This document shows, piece after piece, positions 38,963 through 40,480 of a stretch of 40,480 nucleotides of DNA. Below the pieces are notes generated by a model. That model was not told where the DNA came from and made no database searches. It worked only from the letters and a program-made list of their open reading frames with translations. Origin of the DNA: JAISGQ01 sp964500965 (GTDB taxonomy: Bacteria; Bacillota; Clostridia; Oscillospirales; Acutalibacteraceae); contig CAZCQZ010000016.1 in the NCBI GenBank assembly GCA_964500965.1, positions 1-40,480 of the forward strand, read 5' to 3'. The first letter of the stretch is position 1; every line of letters begins with the position of its first letter. Made by a program: the position numbers and the translations under genes.

Positions 38963-39610
38963 ATGAAACGCAAAACCAAACTGTCTGCCGTGTCAATTGC
39001 CGCTGTTATAGCTTTTGCGGCGGTTACGTTTTTGTATAAGGGCATTGCCGTTGACAAAATGGACATTTCCGTCAACGGCGCTCAAATCATTTCGCTGTTC
39101 GCGCTTGCCGTGATGTTCGCCGCCGTATTCATCATTCGTTTTATTGTGCCGCATTTCGGAACAACGGGTGATAATACAAAAGCATCTACAGACGCCGGCA
39201 CATTGGTGCGCTGTCTCGACTGGGCGGCATGGCTGCTTTTTGCCCTCTGTCTTTCTGCGCTTGTTGCATCTCCCCTTGCCGGTGTTGCGGATTATTTTTT
39301 CTATGCCGCGTGTTTCGGTGCGCTTTCGATACTCTGTGCTTTATTCCCCTGTGTTAACGCCGCCGAAAAAATCGCGATTCGATGCGAAAGGCTTCCGTCC
39401 ACCGCTACATTCACCGCGGTTTCTCTGCTGCTTTGCTTTGTGCCTGCGGTCGGAATTTACGGCGGTATCTGCGGCGCGGTATTCTCCGTTACCGCTCTGC
39501 GCGAAGAAAAAGCAGAGTTTAAGCAAGGCCGACTTTTCCTTTGCGTAAGCGTGATTTCTACGCTTCTTGCCGCTGCCGACACTGCGCTTTTCATTCTATT
39601 GTGCCGTTAA
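38963..39610 (+). CDS. multi-pass membrane protein, unknown
   Basis: 215 residues with about six hydrophobic segments (SAVSIAAVIAFAAVTFLY, IISLFALAVMFAAVFIIRFIV, WAAWLLFALCLSALVASPL, FFYAACFGALSILCALFP, FTAVSLLLCFVPAVGIYGGICGAVF and a last helix LFLCVSVISTLLAAADTALFILL). Basic start MKRKTK fits the inside-positive rule. I recognise no family. GGAGG lies 7 nt before the ATG. It has its own promoter and ends 17 bp before the palindromic terminator it shares with pnp. Confidence 0.72.
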   Translation: MKRKTKLSAVSIAAVIAFAAVTFLYKGIAVDKMDISVNGAQIISLFALAVMFAAVFIIRFIVPHFGTTGDNTKASTDAGTLVRCLDWAAWLLFALCLSALVASPLAGVADYFFYAACFGALSILCALFPCVNAAEKIAIRCERLPSTATFTAVSLLLCFVPAVGIYGGICGAVFSVTALREEKAEFKQGRLFLCVSVISTLLAAADTALFILLCR

Positions 39611-39626
39611 TTTTTTTGTGCAACAA

Positions 39627-39666
39627 AAATGGGCTGTAAAAAACTTGCGTTTTTTACAGCCCATTT
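39627..39666. terminator. palindromic gene-end element, copy 4
   Basis: Perfect 18-bp arms AAATGGGCTGTAAAAAAC (39627-39644) and complement (39649-39666), loop TTGC, between the convergent membrane-protein gene and pnp (stop at 39680). Same core as copies at 5171, 10688 and 22211. Confidence 0.78.
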
Positions 39667-39679
39667 AATTATATCCGAA

Positions 39680-40480
39680 TCAATCGTTGTTTCTTCTGGG
39701 AGGTCTGCGGTCGCCGTTGCGATTGTCACGACGTTCGGGACGGGGACGGTCGGAAATTGTATTTTCGGGTACCATGCCCTCAATCTCTATAAGTGCATCA
39801 CGACGGGAAAGATTAAGTCTGCCCTTATCGTCAATTTCAAGCACCTTAACAATAACCTCATCACCGACATTTACCGCATCGGTAACCTTTTCGGTGCGCT
39901 TAACATCAAGACGGCTGATGTGTACAAGACCTTCCTTGCCGGGAGCGATTTCGACAAATGCGCCGAAGTCCATGATTCTGGTAACAACGCCCTTGTAGAA
40001 TGAGCCGGGTTCGGGGTCATGAGCGATAGTCTCGACAATCTGAAGTGCGCGGCGGCAGTTTTCAATATCAACACCGCAGATGAACACCTTGCCATCGTCC
40101 TCAATGTCAACCTTAACTTCGCACTCTGCGGCAATCTTCTGAATTACCTTTCCGCCTGAGCCGATAACCTCACGAATCTTGTCAACAGGCACAACGGTGG
40201 AGAGCATCTTGGGAGCGTACTTGGAAAGCTCTGCTCTCGGTGCGGGGATAGCCTTGAGCATGATTTCGTCAAGGATATAGTTGCGAGCCTTGTGGGTCTT
40301 TTCAATAGCTTCCTTAACGATTTCGGGGGTAAGACCGTCAATCTTCAGGTCCATCTGGATTGCGGTAATGCCGTCATGAGTACCGGCAACCTTAAAGTCC
40401 ATATCTCCGAAGAAGTCCTCAAGACCCTGAATGTCAACCATGGTCATCCAACGGTCGCCCTCGGTGATAAGACCGCAGGA
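39680..40480 (-). CDS. pnp: polyribonucleotide nucleotidyltransferase, C-terminal part (5' end outside window)
   Basis: PNPase degrades RNA 3'-5' by phosphorolysis. The 266 residues visible are the C-terminal part. They cover the end of the second RNase PH domain (LITEGDRW continuing into MTMVDIQGLEDFFGDMDFKVAGT), then a KH domain (VDKIREVIGSGGKVIQKI) and an S1 domain (YKGVVTRIMDFGAFVEIAPGKEGLVHIS), ending in an Arg-rich tail. The frame is open to the window edge, so the annotated start is not the real start. In-frame ATG codons at 40447 and 40441 are internal. It ends 13 bp from the shared palindromic terminator. Confidence 0.97.
   Translation of the reverse strand, partial: SCGLITEGDRWMTMVDIQGLEDFFGDMDFKVAGTHDGITAIQMDLKIDGLTPEIVKEAIEKTHKARNYILDEIMLKAIPAPRAELSKYAPKMLSTVVPVDKIREVIGSGGKVIQKIAAECEVKVDIEDDGKVFICGVDIENCRRALQIVETIAHDPEPGSFYKGVVTRIMDFGAFVEIAPGKEGLVHISRLDVKRTEKVTDAVNVGDEVIVKVLEIDDKGRLNLSRRDALIEIEGMVPENTISDRPRPERRDNRNGDRRPPRRNND

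Overview
The window looks like chromosomal DNA of a Gram-positive gut-type Clostridia, most likely an Oscillospiraceae/Ruminococcaceae relative; this placement is inference. It rests on strong GGAGG ribosome binding sites, frequent TTG/GTG starts, consensus sigma-A promoters, a lysine riboswitch, a Gram-positive-type LexA box, a LytTR/DUF3021/ABC operon, WalJ-RlmH, and a signal-peptide surface protein with starch-binding-like repeats. Base composition is intermediate. I see no CRISPR array, no transposase gene and no intact prophage.

Layout. 1-1370: initiator tRNA-fMet and queA (minus). 1415-4966: promoter, lysine riboswitch and terminator driving asd-dapA, then a 480 bp spacer full of palindromes, then dapB. 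5218-10513 (minus): sugar-phosphate and glycan operon lacI - sialate O-acetylesterase - phosphohexomutase - manA. 10743-12818 (minus): surface protein with three CBM41/PUD-like repeats. 13292-18459 (minus): P-type Ca2+ ATPase, DUF1015 protein, two membrane proteins. 18460-18937: a gene-free divergent region with a 130 bp inverted-repeat structure carrying DnaA-box-like repeats and a 107 bp MITE-like palindrome in the leader of the next gene. 18938-22174 (plus): PlsC-type acyltransferase with a zinc ribbon, walJ, rlmH, rpsT, and a 49-residue membrane peptide. 22253-24631 (minus): LytTR regulator, DUF3021 protein and ABC-2 exporter, with a 21-bp-spaced direct repeat upstream. 24812-33697 (plus): SDR oxidoreductase, polA, a probable late-arriving lipoprotein, a YwlE-RimI fusion, ruvC-ruvA-(ywaF-like)-ruvB, and a DPPSYG methyltransferase. 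33705-35052: compact divergent regulatory cassette (Zn-finger peptide plus HTH protein against an XRE/S24-like repressor) with two near-consensus promoters, a LexA box and a dyad operator. 35142-39610 (plus): HdeD-like membrane protein, Dabb protein, FDDFD-tailed LRR membrane protein, CHAP hydrolase and a membrane protein. 39680-40480 (minus): C-terminal part of pnp, cut by the window edge.

Working together: asd, dapA and dapB are the first steps of lysine/diaminopimelate synthesis under lysine feedback. The manA/pgm/esterase/LacI block and the starch-binding-like surface protein suggest glycan use. polA and ruvCAB form a DNA repair block. The cassette at 33.7-35.05 kb is the best candidate for an undescribed regulatory system. 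The most striking non-coding signal is a palindrome family with core GGGCTGTAAAAAAC-N4-GTTTTTTACAGCCC at four gene ends, with one half copy.
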